A stretch of 44,791 nt of DNA from Clostridia bacterium. GTDB taxonomy: Bacteria; Bacillota; Clostridia; UMGS1883. Shown one piece after another: positions 32,373-41,506 of this stretch (its first letter is position 1; each line of letters starts with the position of its first letter). Where the stretch lies: assembly GCA_017505525.1 (NCBI GenBank), contig JAFVPB010000016.1:1-44791 (forward strand). Direction: 5' to 3'. The notes under the pieces were generated by a model. The model worked only from the letters and a program-made list of their open reading frames with translations, ran no database searches and had not been told where the DNA came from. The translations under genes and the position numbers were made by a program.

Positions 32373-33887
32373 TTATATACTTAGTACTTTTATGAATTTT
32401 TCAAACGCGCATCTTCCCTCTTTTGTGCATTTAAAAACCCCTGTGTCCTCCAGCACTCCTACGAAAACCTTTCCTACCTCTTCCTTCAATACATCCATAA
32501 CGTTTTCGCTTGTTATTTCTCGGGAATTTTTAATTTCACGTATCCAATCCTTATGCTTTAAAAGATCTTCAAAATCATCAATATTCTTGTTTTCGGTAAT
32601 ACAGCGAGCAATTAACTCAAGCTCTTTTTCAAGCCTTGACGGAAGTATTGCAAGGCCCATTACCTCGATAAGACCTATATTTTCTTTCTTTATGTTATGA
32701 TACTGGCTGTGAGGATGATACACTCCAAGCGGGAATTCCTTCGTTGTTATGTTATTTCTGAGTGCTAAATCCAGCTCGTATTTTCCGTTTTTCATCCTCG
32801 CAATCGGCGTAATCGTATTGTGAGGCTCGCCATTGGTATTTGCAAAAACGAATGCCTCTTCATCAGTGTAGTTACGCCATTTATTTAGTATAAGTTCTGC
32901 AAGCGAAAGTATCTTTTCACGGCTTTCACTCCGTAAGCGGATTACCGATAAGGGCCAGTTCAAGATGCCTAAACTAACATTCTCATACCCTTTTACTGTG
33001 TATTCCTTTTCAACTTCTGCCTTTTCCATTGCAAGAGTATATCTACCTCCCTGAAAATGGTCGTGGCTTAGTATCGAGCCTCCCACTATGGGTAAATCTG
33101 CATTCGAGCCTAAGAAATAGTGCGGAAAACTTTCCACAAAATCAAAAAGCTTTTCAAAGGTTTTGCTTTCTATTTTCATCGGAGTATGCTTGCTGTTAAG
33201 CACAATGCAATGCTCGTTATAATAAACATACGGGGAGTATTGCAACCCCCATTTTGAATTGTCTATTGTTATTGGGATAATTCTGTGGTTCTCTCTTGCA
33301 GGGTGGTTACTTCTACCTGCATACCCCTCGTTTTCAATGCAGAGCTGACACTTCGGGTAGTCAGAGGCAACGGCTTTTCCCGCTGCTGCAATGGCTTTTG
33401 GGTCTTTTTCGGGTTTTGAAAGATTAATCGAAATATCTATCTCTCCATACTTACTTTGCACTTTCCACTTTTTATCTTTTTCAACCCTTGTTGTTCTTAT
33501 GTAGTTTACATTTTTACAGAATTCATAAAAATAATCGGTAGCTTTTTCGGGACTTTCATCATACAAAGACCAGAACTCTTTTATAACCTCGCTTGGTCTT
33601 TTCGTAAGCACTCCCATAAGCTTTGTATCAAATAAATCTCTCTGGGTAATTTCATCGTTTTCAATTAATCCCATATGGAATGCAATATCTGTAAGAGTGT
33701 TTAAAATCTCATCAAGGTCAATATCATCCAGATTTTCTTTTATTCCATAGTTAAAATCATCAATCTTAAAAATTTGAAGCAAGGAATTAATTGTGTATAT
33801 TCTGTCTTCTTCCTCAATCAGCTTTTTTCTAACGCCATACTCTGTAAGCTTATATATGTTTTCACAAAGCTTAATTTTATCACACAA
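32373..33887 (-). CDS. galT: UDP-glucose--hexose-1-phosphate uridylyltransferase (class 2 GalT)
   Basis: Leloir enzyme that exchanges UMP between UDP-glucose and galactose-1-phosphate. The 504-residue protein is of the long Gram-positive GalT class, distinct from the ~350-residue type. It shows the region GRSNHPARENHRIIPI, the GGSILSHDHFQGGRY motif and VYHPHSQYHNIKKENIG, with histidines placed as in this class. It starts inside the last codons of galK (8-nt overlap), so the two are translationally coupled. The ATG lies downstream of GGGAGG in the end of galK. Confidence 0.94.
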   Translation of the reverse strand: MCDKIKLCENIYKLTEYGVRKKLIEEEDRIYTINSLLQIFKIDDFNYGIKENLDDIDLDEILNTLTDIAFHMGLIENDEITQRDLFDTKLMGVLTKRPSEVIKEFWSLYDESPEKATDYFYEFCKNVNYIRTTRVEKDKKWKVQSKYGEIDISINLSKPEKDPKAIAAAGKAVASDYPKCQLCIENEGYAGRSNHPARENHRIIPITIDNSKWGLQYSPYVYYNEHCIVLNSKHTPMKIESKTFEKLFDFVESFPHYFLGSNADLPIVGGSILSHDHFQGGRYTLAMEKAEVEKEYTVKGYENVSLGILNWPLSVIRLRSESREKILSLAELILNKWRNYTDEEAFVFANTNGEPHNTITPIARMKNGKYELDLALRNNITTKEFPLGVYHPHSQYHNIKKENIGLIEVMGLAILPSRLEKELELIARCITENKNIDDFEDLLKHKDWIREIKNSREITSENVMDVLKEEVGKVFVGVLEDTGVFKCTKEGRCAFEKFIKVLSI

Positions 33888-35154
33888 TTTTAATCCCTCC
33901 CACCGGCCTTACAAAAAGCACATAGCAAGCATTTTCTCCAAATACTTTTTCCATTTTTTCTTTATAACTATCAACCATTTCATTAGGCACGAAAGCCTGA
34001 ATAGTTCCTGCAAATCCGCCTCCGTGAACGCGGCACACGCCTTTCTTTCCAAGAATTTCTTCACTAAGGCACAGTGCCAGAGAAACACTTTGATTTTTTA
34101 TATCTTTTGTTGCAAACACGTTTTGCAGATATTTAAAAGATGAATTACCCGATTCTTTAACGGTGTTTTTAAATTCTTCAAATTCTCCGTTTAAAAGGCA
34201 ATCAACCTCTTTATCCACCTTCTCGTTTTCAGCATACCAGTGCATCGAGCGAAGAACTGCTCTGTCGCCCGTAAAGGTGCGGACATCGTTTATTTTTTTG
34301 TAGAACTCGTCTTTTTCTACCTCAGACAAGTATTCTTTTCCAAAGAACGATGCCACTTTTTTCATTTCCTGTGGCACTGCCGCATATTCATCAGTTAAAT
34401 CTGCGTGCGAGCCTTTTGTGTCCACAATGCACAGCGAATGATTGAATGTGTTGAAATCAATATCAATCTTTTTCACTATAGGTTTCTTCTTATCTTTAAA
34501 ATCAATATTTATAAGACCGCCAACTGATGAAGCCATCTGGTCAAGAAGTCCGCAAGGCTTTCCAAAATGTATGTTTTCAGCTTCCTGCGATATCTGTGCT
34601 ATAGTTATGGCATCTATCTTTCCATCGTTATACATTCCCGATAAAACATTTGTTATAAGCACTTCGTATGCCGCGGAAGAGGAAAGCCCTGAGCCTCCCA
34701 GCACATCGCTCGTTATGTATCCATCGAAGCCACAGGTGATATATCCCCTCTTTTTCATAGCAGCAGCAACTCCTCTTACAAGAGCTTTTGTTGTGCCTTT
34801 TTCGTTATCAAAAGGCTCGGAATCTTTTATATCAACTTCGATTTCTCCATAGCCCTCCGATGTAAGCCTTACGATACTATCTTTCCTTTTTGAAACAATC
34901 GCGATTGCATCAAGATTTATAGATGCTGCAAGCACGCGCCCATTCTGATGGTCGGTGTGATTTCCTCCAACCTCACTTCTTCCTGGGGCAGAGTATATTT
35001 CTATCTCCCTTTCTCCGTATAATTTCACAAACTCATCAATAGCTTTTATATACCTTTCAACCTGTTTTTCCACAAGCTCAACCGAGCAGTATATTTTCTT
35101 TAAAAGAGCATTATATGTTCCATTTTTTAGATTATTTTTTATTTCGTTTATCAT
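33880..35154 (-). CDS. galK: Galactokinase
   Basis: Phosphorylates galactose at C1 with ATP (GHMP kinase family). The reading from ATG 35154 gives 424 residues, somewhat longer than the common ~390. Family motifs are clear: sugar-binding APGRSEVGGNHTDHQNG, ATP-binding GGSGLSSSAAYEV, and the C-terminal CRVHGGGFAGTIQAF. An in-frame ATG at 35190 is rejected because it lies upstream of the expected transcription start; AAAGAGG precedes 35154. It is the first gene of the galK-galT operon. Confidence 0.95.
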   Translation of the reverse strand: MINEIKNNLKNGTYNALLKKIYCSVELVEKQVERYIKAIDEFVKLYGEREIEIYSAPGRSEVGGNHTDHQNGRVLAASINLDAIAIVSKRKDSIVRLTSEGYGEIEVDIKDSEPFDNEKGTTKALVRGVAAAMKKRGYITCGFDGYITSDVLGGSGLSSSAAYEVLITNVLSGMYNDGKIDAITIAQISQEAENIHFGKPCGLLDQMASSVGGLINIDFKDKKKPIVKKIDIDFNTFNHSLCIVDTKGSHADLTDEYAAVPQEMKKVASFFGKEYLSEVEKDEFYKKINDVRTFTGDRAVLRSMHWYAENEKVDKEVDCLLNGEFEEFKNTVKESGNSSFKYLQNVFATKDIKNQSVSLALCLSEEILGKKGVCRVHGGGFAGTIQAFVPNEMVDSYKEKMEKVFGENACYVLFVRPVGGIKIV

Positions 35155-35192
35155 AGTATTGCCTCTTTCTCTTTGCGAAATTTCGTTCATTA

Positions 35193-35221
35193 ATTATACC
35201 AAAATCGCCCATTTTAGTCAA
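35193..35221 (-). promoter_or_regulatory. Promoter of galK-galT
   Basis: On the minus strand TTGACT (35216-35221), 17 bp, TATAAT (35193-35198). The start point is expected near 35186, which excludes the upstream ATG at 35190. Confidence 0.8.
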
Positions 35222-35353
35222 GCATAGGGAATAGTTTTATAATATTTTCGCTTTTTAATCTCCAAACATTCCCCTTTTCGCTGTACCGCAATAATATATT
35301 ACAAATCTTTACAGAGGATGGATTTATCCACTGCGTTTGTTTTGTCAATTATT

Positions 35354-35391
35354 AAAAAAGGAAGAAAACCTTCTAGTTTTCTTCCTTTTTT
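35354..35391. terminator. Terminator after the GH95-like gene
   Basis: A 16-bp stem (AAAAAAGGAAGAAAAC with its complement) and 6-nt loop with T-runs. It lies just beyond the GH95-like stop codon on the minus strand. Confidence 0.85.
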
Positions 35392-35409
35392 TGAATTACG
35401 CATTCTCTT

Positions 35410-38400
35410 TTATTGATATCCTTTAACCGAATTCAGCATTATAAAGTTTATCTTCCACTTATAACCCGGTTTTGTAGAAACCTTAAGCACTATAGGTTCA
35501 TCGTAATCGTTAATAAGCGAAAGCACCTTGCACTGATACTCGCCTTTTTTCACAAGCTCTCCGCCGCCGCGCATTCCGTTAACTGCTTCAAGAATGGTTA
35601 CGTTTTCTTCTTCACTGTCGCCCGATACAACAAATAGCTCATATTGTCCTCTCGGTGCTTCAATCACAAACTCGGTATCTTCTGTGCCTGCAACAAAATC
35701 GCGCCTTAATGTATCAGGCTTTACAGAATCTTTAATTTCTATACCCGTTGCATTCTTAAATCCAAAGCCACGTTCAGCCTCAAACTGTATTTCGTCATCA
35801 CCAATTTTAAAGAATCCCATTGCTACACTCATCAATTCCGCTGCCGTATATGCCTGTCGCTCCATAACGGTTGCATATTTTTTAGCATCATCATTCGTGA
35901 AATCAAACTTATACACAGTGTGGTTTTGCGCGCGCACATTACCAATATACCAGTCGCGGATAAATCCGTCAAAAGCTTTCTGATATTTAACCTCTGGTGT
36001 TTCACCGATATAGATGTTTCTCTTTGTATATGTGAGGTGTTTTAAAATATCCTCGCAGTATTCGTGCTTTTCGCTTTCGGTAGAAACACTCGCGTTTGTT
36101 GCTATTACATAGTGCTTTCCTTTCTCTGTTTCAAAGAAGAACAACCCGTCTTTATATTCAAAATCAATCTTTTTTCCATCACAATAAACAGAGTATATGC
36201 TATTTGCAAACGGACTTGTAACACAAGCTTTTCCGCCTTTTTTGCTGTGAACTTCGATAAATTCAATCTTTCTGTCTTTCAGAGAAGCCGATACCTCAAA
36301 AGCTCCCTTGCACAAAAGCTTGTTGAAACGAACATCGTTCCACGCATCGTATTTATTGAAACGGTCGAAATATTCATTAAACGAATATCCGTGGCGGAGC
36401 GATTTTTCATATTCTGGGTCTCCATCGGGAATAGCAGGGAAAACCCTTATTATTCCATTGTGCGATTGAACGAGCATTTCGTTAAGAGCCGCAAGCATTT
36501 CTCCTGTAAATTCCATCATACATGGGTAATAAAGCGGCTGACGGGAAACAAGGCAGAAATTAATAAATCTGTCTGTCTTTTCAGCTGTAAGACCATTTGA
36601 ACGAAGCATATGGTCGATTCCTCTTTCATATAAAAGCCTCAGCGCCGTCTGTCCGCGCCCAAGCCTTGCCGCACATGCCGCAATCCAGCTCCCCCCGAAA
36701 ATACCGATTTCAGCTCTGTCTTCAAGGAAATCAATGGTATTTGAAAGGATTTTTACCATTTCCTTGTCGCTGTCTATATCGAATTCTGCAATCGGAAAAA
36801 GTGGCATCAGCATACTTGGATGCCTTATAAACATTTCATCGGGCGCATCATAAGAATCCTTAAGATGCATGCCGTACATTCCGTCTTTTTCCGTTATCGG
36901 ATAAGGTGCCATATTGTTCATAATCTCGCGGCATTTATCAAATATGGGAAGCTCTTTTCCTAAAATTTTTCCGGCTTCAAGTGTGAATTTGAATAAGTAT
37001 TTAACGCAGGCAACAGTGATAACACTATCGTGAGTAAGCGGTCCCTGTTCGGGGGAAACATCGGGAAATACCGAGTAATATCCCCTTTCTTCATCAAACT
37101 TAAAAATATCTGCAAAGAACTCGCAAAGCCCAACAAATACGGGAAAAGCCTCTTTTTCAAGATACTCCTTATCAAGGCTGTATTCGTATAAATACCATAA
37201 ATACTGCGCGCACCACGGCCAACAGCTATAGTAAAAGCTATAGGGATAGTCGCCCGCAATACCGCCTGCATTATGCACGTTTTTCGCGTGCTTCTTTGCT
37301 ACATCAACGTAGGATAAAAGTCCGTCGGAAAAGACCTTTGCAAGTTCCAGGCGATTACTTGAAAACACGCCTGCAAATGCCGCCTGAATATTAACATCCC
37401 AATACCACATACTTCCCCACAGGTTCGGATGGCGCACAGTCCACAACCCACTGAGTCCGCACGCGTGATGGCGCATTACGCCGTCTTTTCCGCTGCAGCA
37501 ATCAAGAGCATACTGATTCACATAATATGTATGTTCAAGAAATTTATCAGGAAGATTTATCGAAGAGCGCGCAAAGAATTCATCCCAGTATTTTTTATGC
37601 CCGGCATAAAGGTGGCTAATCTCTTTTTCATATTTATCCATCACTGAAATTCCGTCTTTAAGCGTGTCGCGGTACTGCCACTCGGTAAATATTCCCGTTA
37701 AAATATAAATGTCATTTTCGGCATTACTAAGTATAATCTCTGCGCCGTTTTCCGTTTCCTTAATGCTCGCCTGTGCACCGCAAAGTCTGATTATTCCCGA
37801 AAAAGTCGTTTTTTCGGGGTCATCAGGATTTTCAAAATTTCCAACAACGTAATTCACGGTGTAAGCCACTGTGTTTTTATCAACCAAAGTAAATTTATAC
37901 TTGGGAGGCTCTACGGGAATCGATGCATAATTTCTTCTTACGGGCGGAAAAATAACCTCTAATGATTTTAAAATACCGCCCTTGCTTTGGGTAATATGAT
38001 TAACAATCACATCTTCTCTTGCAACAATAGTGTCGAAGCTTATCTTTCCGCCATCGGCACTTAATTCAAACTGCGATTTCGCATCCTCAACATAAAGCAT
38101 AAGCTTCCACTCGGGATTTTTCTTCATATCATCGCAGAAATTAAATTTCAAATCACCCGTCTGCGGATAACTGCTGAATAAATTCGACGTATAACTTTCT
38201 CTGTTATATGCATTTTTTCTGGGGCCTCTGTAAAGTGAAAAAGGTTCGCCCTCAGGAGGAATATTTTCAAGAGCCATCTGAATACGCTCTTCATGGTCTT
38301 TGCCCGGATTTTCCACTATAGATGTTTCCGAGGCTCTCTGCTTTGGGATTACATTCTTTTCTATGTGATAATAAACCTCGTAATGGTTCATCGGCATAAA

Positions 38401-38508
38401 AAGTTCATTTTTTTCAAAATAAACCATCGTTCCAAAGCATCCGTTTCCAAGCGGAAGAGCATTATCCCAATGGTTTTCAGAATTTTTAAATACTACAGAA
38501 TGCTTCAT
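35410..38508 (-). CDS. Large GH95-like glycoside hydrolase ((alpha/alpha)6 barrel)
   Basis: A 1032-residue protein without signal peptide. The N-terminal segment WDNALPLGNGCFGTMVYFEK resembles the start of GH95-type alpha-L-fucosidases/alpha-L-galactosidases. The central region has barrel helices (WGSMWYWDVNIQAAFAGVF, GGSWIAACAARLGRGQTALR) and the conserved MLVQSHNGIIRVFPAIPDG element that joins barrel and C-terminal beta-domain. Where GH95 enzymes have an N-x-N pair, this protein reads D-V-N. The last ~200 residues form an added beta-rich region. The substrate is uncertain; placement beside galK and galT favours a galactose- or fucose-containing glycan. Confidence 0.65.
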   Translation of the reverse strand: MKHSVVFKNSENHWDNALPLGNGCFGTMVYFEKNELFMPMNHYEVYYHIEKNVIPKQRASETSIVENPGKDHEERIQMALENIPPEGEPFSLYRGPRKNAYNRESYTSNLFSSYPQTGDLKFNFCDDMKKNPEWKLMLYVEDAKSQFELSADGGKISFDTIVAREDVIVNHITQSKGGILKSLEVIFPPVRRNYASIPVEPPKYKFTLVDKNTVAYTVNYVVGNFENPDDPEKTTFSGIIRLCGAQASIKETENGAEIILSNAENDIYILTGIFTEWQYRDTLKDGISVMDKYEKEISHLYAGHKKYWDEFFARSSINLPDKFLEHTYYVNQYALDCCSGKDGVMRHHACGLSGLWTVRHPNLWGSMWYWDVNIQAAFAGVFSSNRLELAKVFSDGLLSYVDVAKKHAKNVHNAGGIAGDYPYSFYYSCWPWCAQYLWYLYEYSLDKEYLEKEAFPVFVGLCEFFADIFKFDEERGYYSVFPDVSPEQGPLTHDSVITVACVKYLFKFTLEAGKILGKELPIFDKCREIMNNMAPYPITEKDGMYGMHLKDSYDAPDEMFIRHPSMLMPLFPIAEFDIDSDKEMVKILSNTIDFLEDRAEIGIFGGSWIAACAARLGRGQTALRLLYERGIDHMLRSNGLTAEKTDRFINFCLVSRQPLYYPCMMEFTGEMLAALNEMLVQSHNGIIRVFPAIPDGDPEYEKSLRHGYSFNEYFDRFNKYDAWNDVRFNKLLCKGAFEVSASLKDRKIEFIEVHSKKGGKACVTSPFANSIYSVYCDGKKIDFEYKDGLFFFETEKGKHYVIATNASVSTESEKHEYCEDILKHLTYTKRNIYIGETPEVKYQKAFDGFIRDWYIGNVRAQNHTVYKFDFTNDDAKKYATVMERQAYTAAELMSVAMGFFKIGDDEIQFEAERGFGFKNATGIEIKDSVKPDTLRRDFVAGTEDTEFVIEAPRGQYELFVVSGDSEEENVTILEAVNGMRGGGELVKKGEYQCKVLSLINDYDEPIVLKVSTKPGYKWKINFIMLNSVKGYQ

Positions 38509-38545
38509 TTAAACACACCCTTTAATTTCTCTGAATTTCAATCAC

Positions 38546-38574
38546 ATAATAGCATATAAAAATATGTTAGTCAA
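38546..38574 (-). promoter_or_regulatory. Promoter of the GH95-like gene
   Basis: On the minus strand TTGACT (38569-38574), 17 bp, TATTAT (38546-38551). AAAGGGTG serves as the ribosome site before ATG 38508. Confidence 0.7.
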
Positions 38575-38577
38575 CAC

Positions 38578-38620
38578 AAAAAAGGGGATATAAAAACTAA
38601 TTTTTTATATCCCCTTTTTT
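38578..38620. terminator. Terminator after the 77-residue secreted-protein gene
   Basis: A stem of about 18 bp (AAAAAGGGGATATAAAAA with its complement) with T-runs. Confidence 0.85.
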
Positions 38621-38635
38621 TCAATTAATACAATC

Positions 38636-38869
38636 TTATTTTTGGAAGAAATTGTTTGAGGCCTTCCTCATTAAGTCTTTAAGAGATGATGTTTTTTCGT
38701 GGTTCTCTGTTATACTTTTTTCCTCTTCAAGAACTAATTCTGTTGTAACATCAAGATTTGGCTTTATTACAACAGTATCATAGTATGTAAGGAGCGTTTC
38801 CGCCCTACAAACCAGGCTATATGAACTTGCCATTAGCATAACAATTACTAAAGCAATAATTTTTTTCAT
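38636..38869 (-). CDS. Small exported protein, unknown function
   Basis: A 77-residue protein with a typical signal peptide: basic MKK, hydrophobic IIALVIVMLMASSYSLV, and likely cleavage after CRA. The mature part is about 55 residues, acidic in the middle (ELVLEEEKSITENHEK) and basic at the end. No domain is recognised. GGAAAGGAAA precedes the ATG. It follows the 450-residue exported-protein gene and its terminator, so some of its transcription may come from read-through. Confidence 0.65.
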   Translation of the reverse strand: MKKIIALVIVMLMASSYSLVCRAETLLTYYDTVVIKPNLDVTTELVLEEEKSITENHEKTSSLKDLMRKASNNFFQK

Positions 38870-38892
38870 AAAAGTATTTTCCTTTCCTAAAA

Positions 38893-38930
38893 AATTGCAG
38901 CAAAATAACCAGGATTATTTTGCTGCAATT
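38893..38930 (-). terminator. Terminator after the 450-residue exported-protein gene
   Basis: A 16-bp perfect stem (38893-38908 with 38915-38930), loop CCAGGA, followed on the minus strand by TTTTTT. Confidence 0.85.
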
Positions 38931-38944
38931 CAACTCATTAAAAA

Positions 38945-40297
38945 TTACGGAAGTTCTTTATACTTCTGCGCAGGAACATTTCCTGAACCACAGTAAATAG
39001 TACCGCTTATATAGCTGTCAATCAATCCACCAAGATTTCCTGTCCAGTTTTCAACCTTTGAAAGAAGAGTTCTGTTTCCCGCTTTGTCTACAACCCAATA
39101 CTCAATCATATTTCCATTAAGCTTGAAGTATGTATTTCCATATTCCCCTGTGGGAACTCTGTATACAGGATTGTTGTTTGCATCAACTGCAGCCACTCCA
39201 TCCACATATTTTCTTTCAACAACCTCGTAAACGCTGTCAATTATGTTGCCGTTTGCATCTTTTGCATTCTGGAAAAATGCAAATTTCCATGTGATTTTCG
39301 GAGAAGCCTTACCGCCTGTATAACGGAAAATCATATCCTTTCCGTTTGTACCGTCAAGCACAATGCCGTTAACGATAAGATACTGATAATAATTATAAGG
39401 CTCTGCCATTTCGTATGAAGGTGCAGTCCATGAAATTCTTGCATCGTTTCTGATGCAGAAAGAATCATAATCCCACTCCCATCCGTCATTCATATGAATA
39501 AGATACTCTTCTGCAACGCTCTTTGTGGTAAGACCTGCATTTCCTTTCTCGTTGAATTTAGCAGTAACGTACTTGCTGTATACAACAGGAATAAGTGCTG
39601 CAATATCATGGTCTGACATAACATATGTGTTGTTTTCGCTATTGCGGGCACTGAGCTTTTCAGGTGTAAGATTTTTCTTTGCCTCTTCCCATTTGCTGAT
39701 TGCATTTACGCTGAAATCAGAATACATTCTCTGCTGGTAAGCATTAAGAAGCGCACCTGATTTATTATAGGGACCAAATCCATATTCTTTCATGCTTATG
39801 TCAACAACATATGCAGTTCTGCATGTCTTTGTTTTCAATACTGAATCAGGAATACTGAAGGCATCGTTGCCGAAATCCCATGTCCATTTTTTGTTGTTAA
39901 CCTTAGTTTGCTGACGCTCCCAAATAACATAAGGAGACTTGATTTCCCACATATAATCACGTCTTCTTGTTTCCCACTGTGGAAACATATTGTTGTAACG
40001 TGTTATGGATTGTTTTTTTCCATCAAGATACATTCTGTCGTATCCTGCATAAGGATATGTTCTTTCGTATCCCTCTGCAGACCAAGTGGGATTTACGGGA
40101 ACAAGCACCTGCTTGTTTGTGTAGCTTCCATTAATAACCTCATTGTAAATTCTGTTTGGATTATATGGATCAGTTGTATCATAACCTGCAAATACCATAT
40201 TATCCATCTCTGTCTGTGCAAAAGCTGTTATGCCCATAGTAGCTGCTACGGAAATAATGGCTATGCACGCAACAAGCCTTTTGAAAAGTCTTTTCAT
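38945..40297 (-). CDS. Exported protein of unknown function
   Basis: A 450-residue protein with a clear signal peptide: basic KRLFKR, hydrophobic core VACIAIISVAATMGI, cleavage probably after AFA. The mature part is rich in aromatic residues and Asn (for example YAGYDRMYLDGKKQ, WETRRRDYMWEIKSPYVIW, KWTWDFGNDAF), as in extracellular binding or surface proteins. No membrane anchor, sorting signal or catalytic motif is recognised. GGGAGG lies upstream of the ATG. The divergent XRE gene and the palindromes between the two suggest joint regulation. Confidence 0.75.
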   Translation of the reverse strand: MKRLFKRLVACIAIISVAATMGITAFAQTEMDNMVFAGYDTTDPYNPNRIYNEVINGSYTNKQVLVPVNPTWSAEGYERTYPYAGYDRMYLDGKKQSITRYNNMFPQWETRRRDYMWEIKSPYVIWERQQTKVNNKKWTWDFGNDAFSIPDSVLKTKTCRTAYVVDISMKEYGFGPYNKSGALLNAYQQRMYSDFSVNAISKWEEAKKNLTPEKLSARNSENNTYVMSDHDIAALIPVVYSKYVTAKFNEKGNAGLTTKSVAEEYLIHMNDGWEWDYDSFCIRNDARISWTAPSYEMAEPYNYYQYLIVNGIVLDGTNGKDMIFRYTGGKASPKITWKFAFFQNAKDANGNIIDSVYEVVERKYVDGVAAVDANNNPVYRVPTGEYGNTYFKLNGNMIEYWVVDKAGNRTLLSKVENWTGNLGGLIDSYISGTIYCGSGNVPAQKYKELP

Positions 40298-40440
40298 AAT
40301 AAGACTTTCCTCCCTTCATAAAAATATTTTATTCTACATTATTTTTGTTTTCATTCCCGTTGTCTGCAATACGGACGAAAAACAAAAATAAAATGTATTC
40401 CTTGAATAATGAATATAAAAAGATACTTTTGTCAAATATT

Positions 40441-40498
40441 AGAATACTATAGTATTTAAAATTTGTCAAGTAATATTTTACAATAAGTATTGTAAAAT
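40441..40498. promoter_or_regulatory. Divergent promoter with two palindromic operators
   Basis: For the exported-protein gene, TTGACA (40464-40469), 17 bp, TATTCT (40441-40446) on the minus strand. The palindrome AATACTATAGTATT (40443-40456) lies over its -10 and spacer. The perfect palindrome ATTTTACAATA-AG-TATTGTAAAAT (40475-40498) lies in front of the XRE gene. The half-sites TACTATA and TACAATA are related. The XRE protein at 40523 is the natural candidate for binding them. Confidence 0.6.
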
Positions 40499-40522
40499 TT
40501 GATTTATGTTGGAGGTATTGCA

Positions 40523-40804
40523 ATGCTAAGCACAAGCATCAAGCTATTACGCACATCCAGAGGTTTAAGTCAGGTAGAATTGGCAAAGAAACTTTCCGTT
40601 ACAAAGCAAACTGTTTCAAACTGGGAGAACGATAATATCCAGCCTTCAATAGATATGCTTGAAAGACTTGCTGATTATTTTGGTGTTTCTACAGATTACT
40701 TATTAGGACGGACAGAAGATAGTATTATATCTACCCAAGGTCTTACAAATGATGAAATAGCACACATTGTATTGTTAATTAACGATTTAAAAAAACACAG
40801 GTAA
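40523..40804 (+). CDS. XRE-family transcriptional regulator
   Basis: A 93-residue regulator with a standard helix-turn-helix of the Cro/C1 type (GLSQVELAKKLSVTKQTVSN, then WENDNIQPSIDMLERLADYF) and the DYLLGRTEDS linker often seen after this domain. The rest is a short C-terminal tail, so no ligand domain is visible. GGAGG lies about 7 nt before ATG 40523; an upstream in-frame start at 40499 would lie inside the operator. It is divergent from the 450-residue exported-protein gene. Confidence 0.88.
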   Translation: MLSTSIKLLRTSRGLSQVELAKKLSVTKQTVSNWENDNIQPSIDMLERLADYFGVSTDYLLGRTEDSIISTQGLTNDEIAHIVLLINDLKKHR

Positions 40805-40840
40805 ACAAAAAGAGTGCCCGAAGGCACTCTTTTTGTTTAC
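40801..40840. terminator. Terminator between XRE and epimerase genes
   Basis: A perfect 18-bp stem (40801-40818 with 40823-40840), loop CGAA, serving both convergent genes. The stem starts within the XRE stop region. Confidence 0.88.
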
Positions 40841-40841
40841 C

Positions 40842-41504
40842 TCAAATTATACTTCTTAATCTCTTTATATTTTCTTCTATTTCAAAATCTTTCAAAAACA
40901 CGCTTGACGAACCTGCAACAAAAATATTCGCCCCTGCCCTACTCATCAGTTCTGCATTTTCAAAGCTTACGTTTCCGTCCACTTCAATTTCTATATTTGT
41001 GTATCCACTTTTATAAAGACTTTCGCGCAATTTCTTTATCTTCTTTAATGTAGATTGAACTAATTTCTGGCCCGCAAATCCAGGATTAACTGTCATCAGC
41101 AAAACCGCATCAATATCATCAAGCAGATCTTCAAGCATACAAAGTGGCGTTGCAGGATTAAGAGCAACCATTGCCTTTGCTCCTCTCTCCTTAATTGCAG
41201 CTATTGCTCTGTTTAAATGCCTTGTTGCTTCGTAATGAACGGAAACATAGTCCCCCTCACCAAATTCAAACCAACCAAGCTTTTTTTCTGGTTCCTCTAT
41301 CATCAAATGAATATCTAGCGGTATATTGGTATTCTTTTTAATTGTCTTTACAAAATCTGTTCCAAGAGTGTAATTCGACACAAACGAGCCGTCCATAACA
41401 TCAAGATGTACTAAGTCTATGTTGTTTTTCTCGAATGTTTCTATGTGTTTACGCAATTCAAAAAAATCAACGCACATAACAGATGGAGCTATTTTTTTAT
41501 CCAT
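40842..41504 (-). CDS. Ribulose-phosphate 3-epimerase family protein
   Basis: A 220-residue TIM-barrel epimerase acting on D-ribulose-5-phosphate or a related ketose phosphate such as allulose-6-phosphate. Motifs are APSVMCVDF, DLVHLDVMDGSFVSN, PLDIHLMIEEPEK, LLMTVNPGFAGQ and EIEVDGNVSFENA, with the metal-binding His and Asp residues in place. It follows the dehydrogenase gene with only 2 nt between them, so they are co-translated. The pairing with a polyol dehydrogenase and a DeoR regulator suggests a dedicated sugar or polyol pathway instead of the housekeeping pentose pathway. Confidence 0.9.
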   Translation of the reverse strand: MDKKIAPSVMCVDFFELRKHIETFEKNNIDLVHLDVMDGSFVSNYTLGTDFVKTIKKNTNIPLDIHLMIEEPEKKLGWFEFGEGDYVSVHYEATRHLNRAIAAIKERGAKAMVALNPATPLCMLEDLLDDIDAVLLMTVNPGFAGQKLVQSTLKKIKKLRESLYKSGYTNIEIEVDGNVSFENAELMSRAGANIFVAGSSSVFLKDFEIEENIKRLRSII

Positions 41505-41506
41505 TT

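Noticed and set aside
35155-35190. Upstream ATG of galK giving a longer protein
   Set aside because: It lies before the expected transcription start from the strong promoter at 35193-35221 and has no ribosome site.
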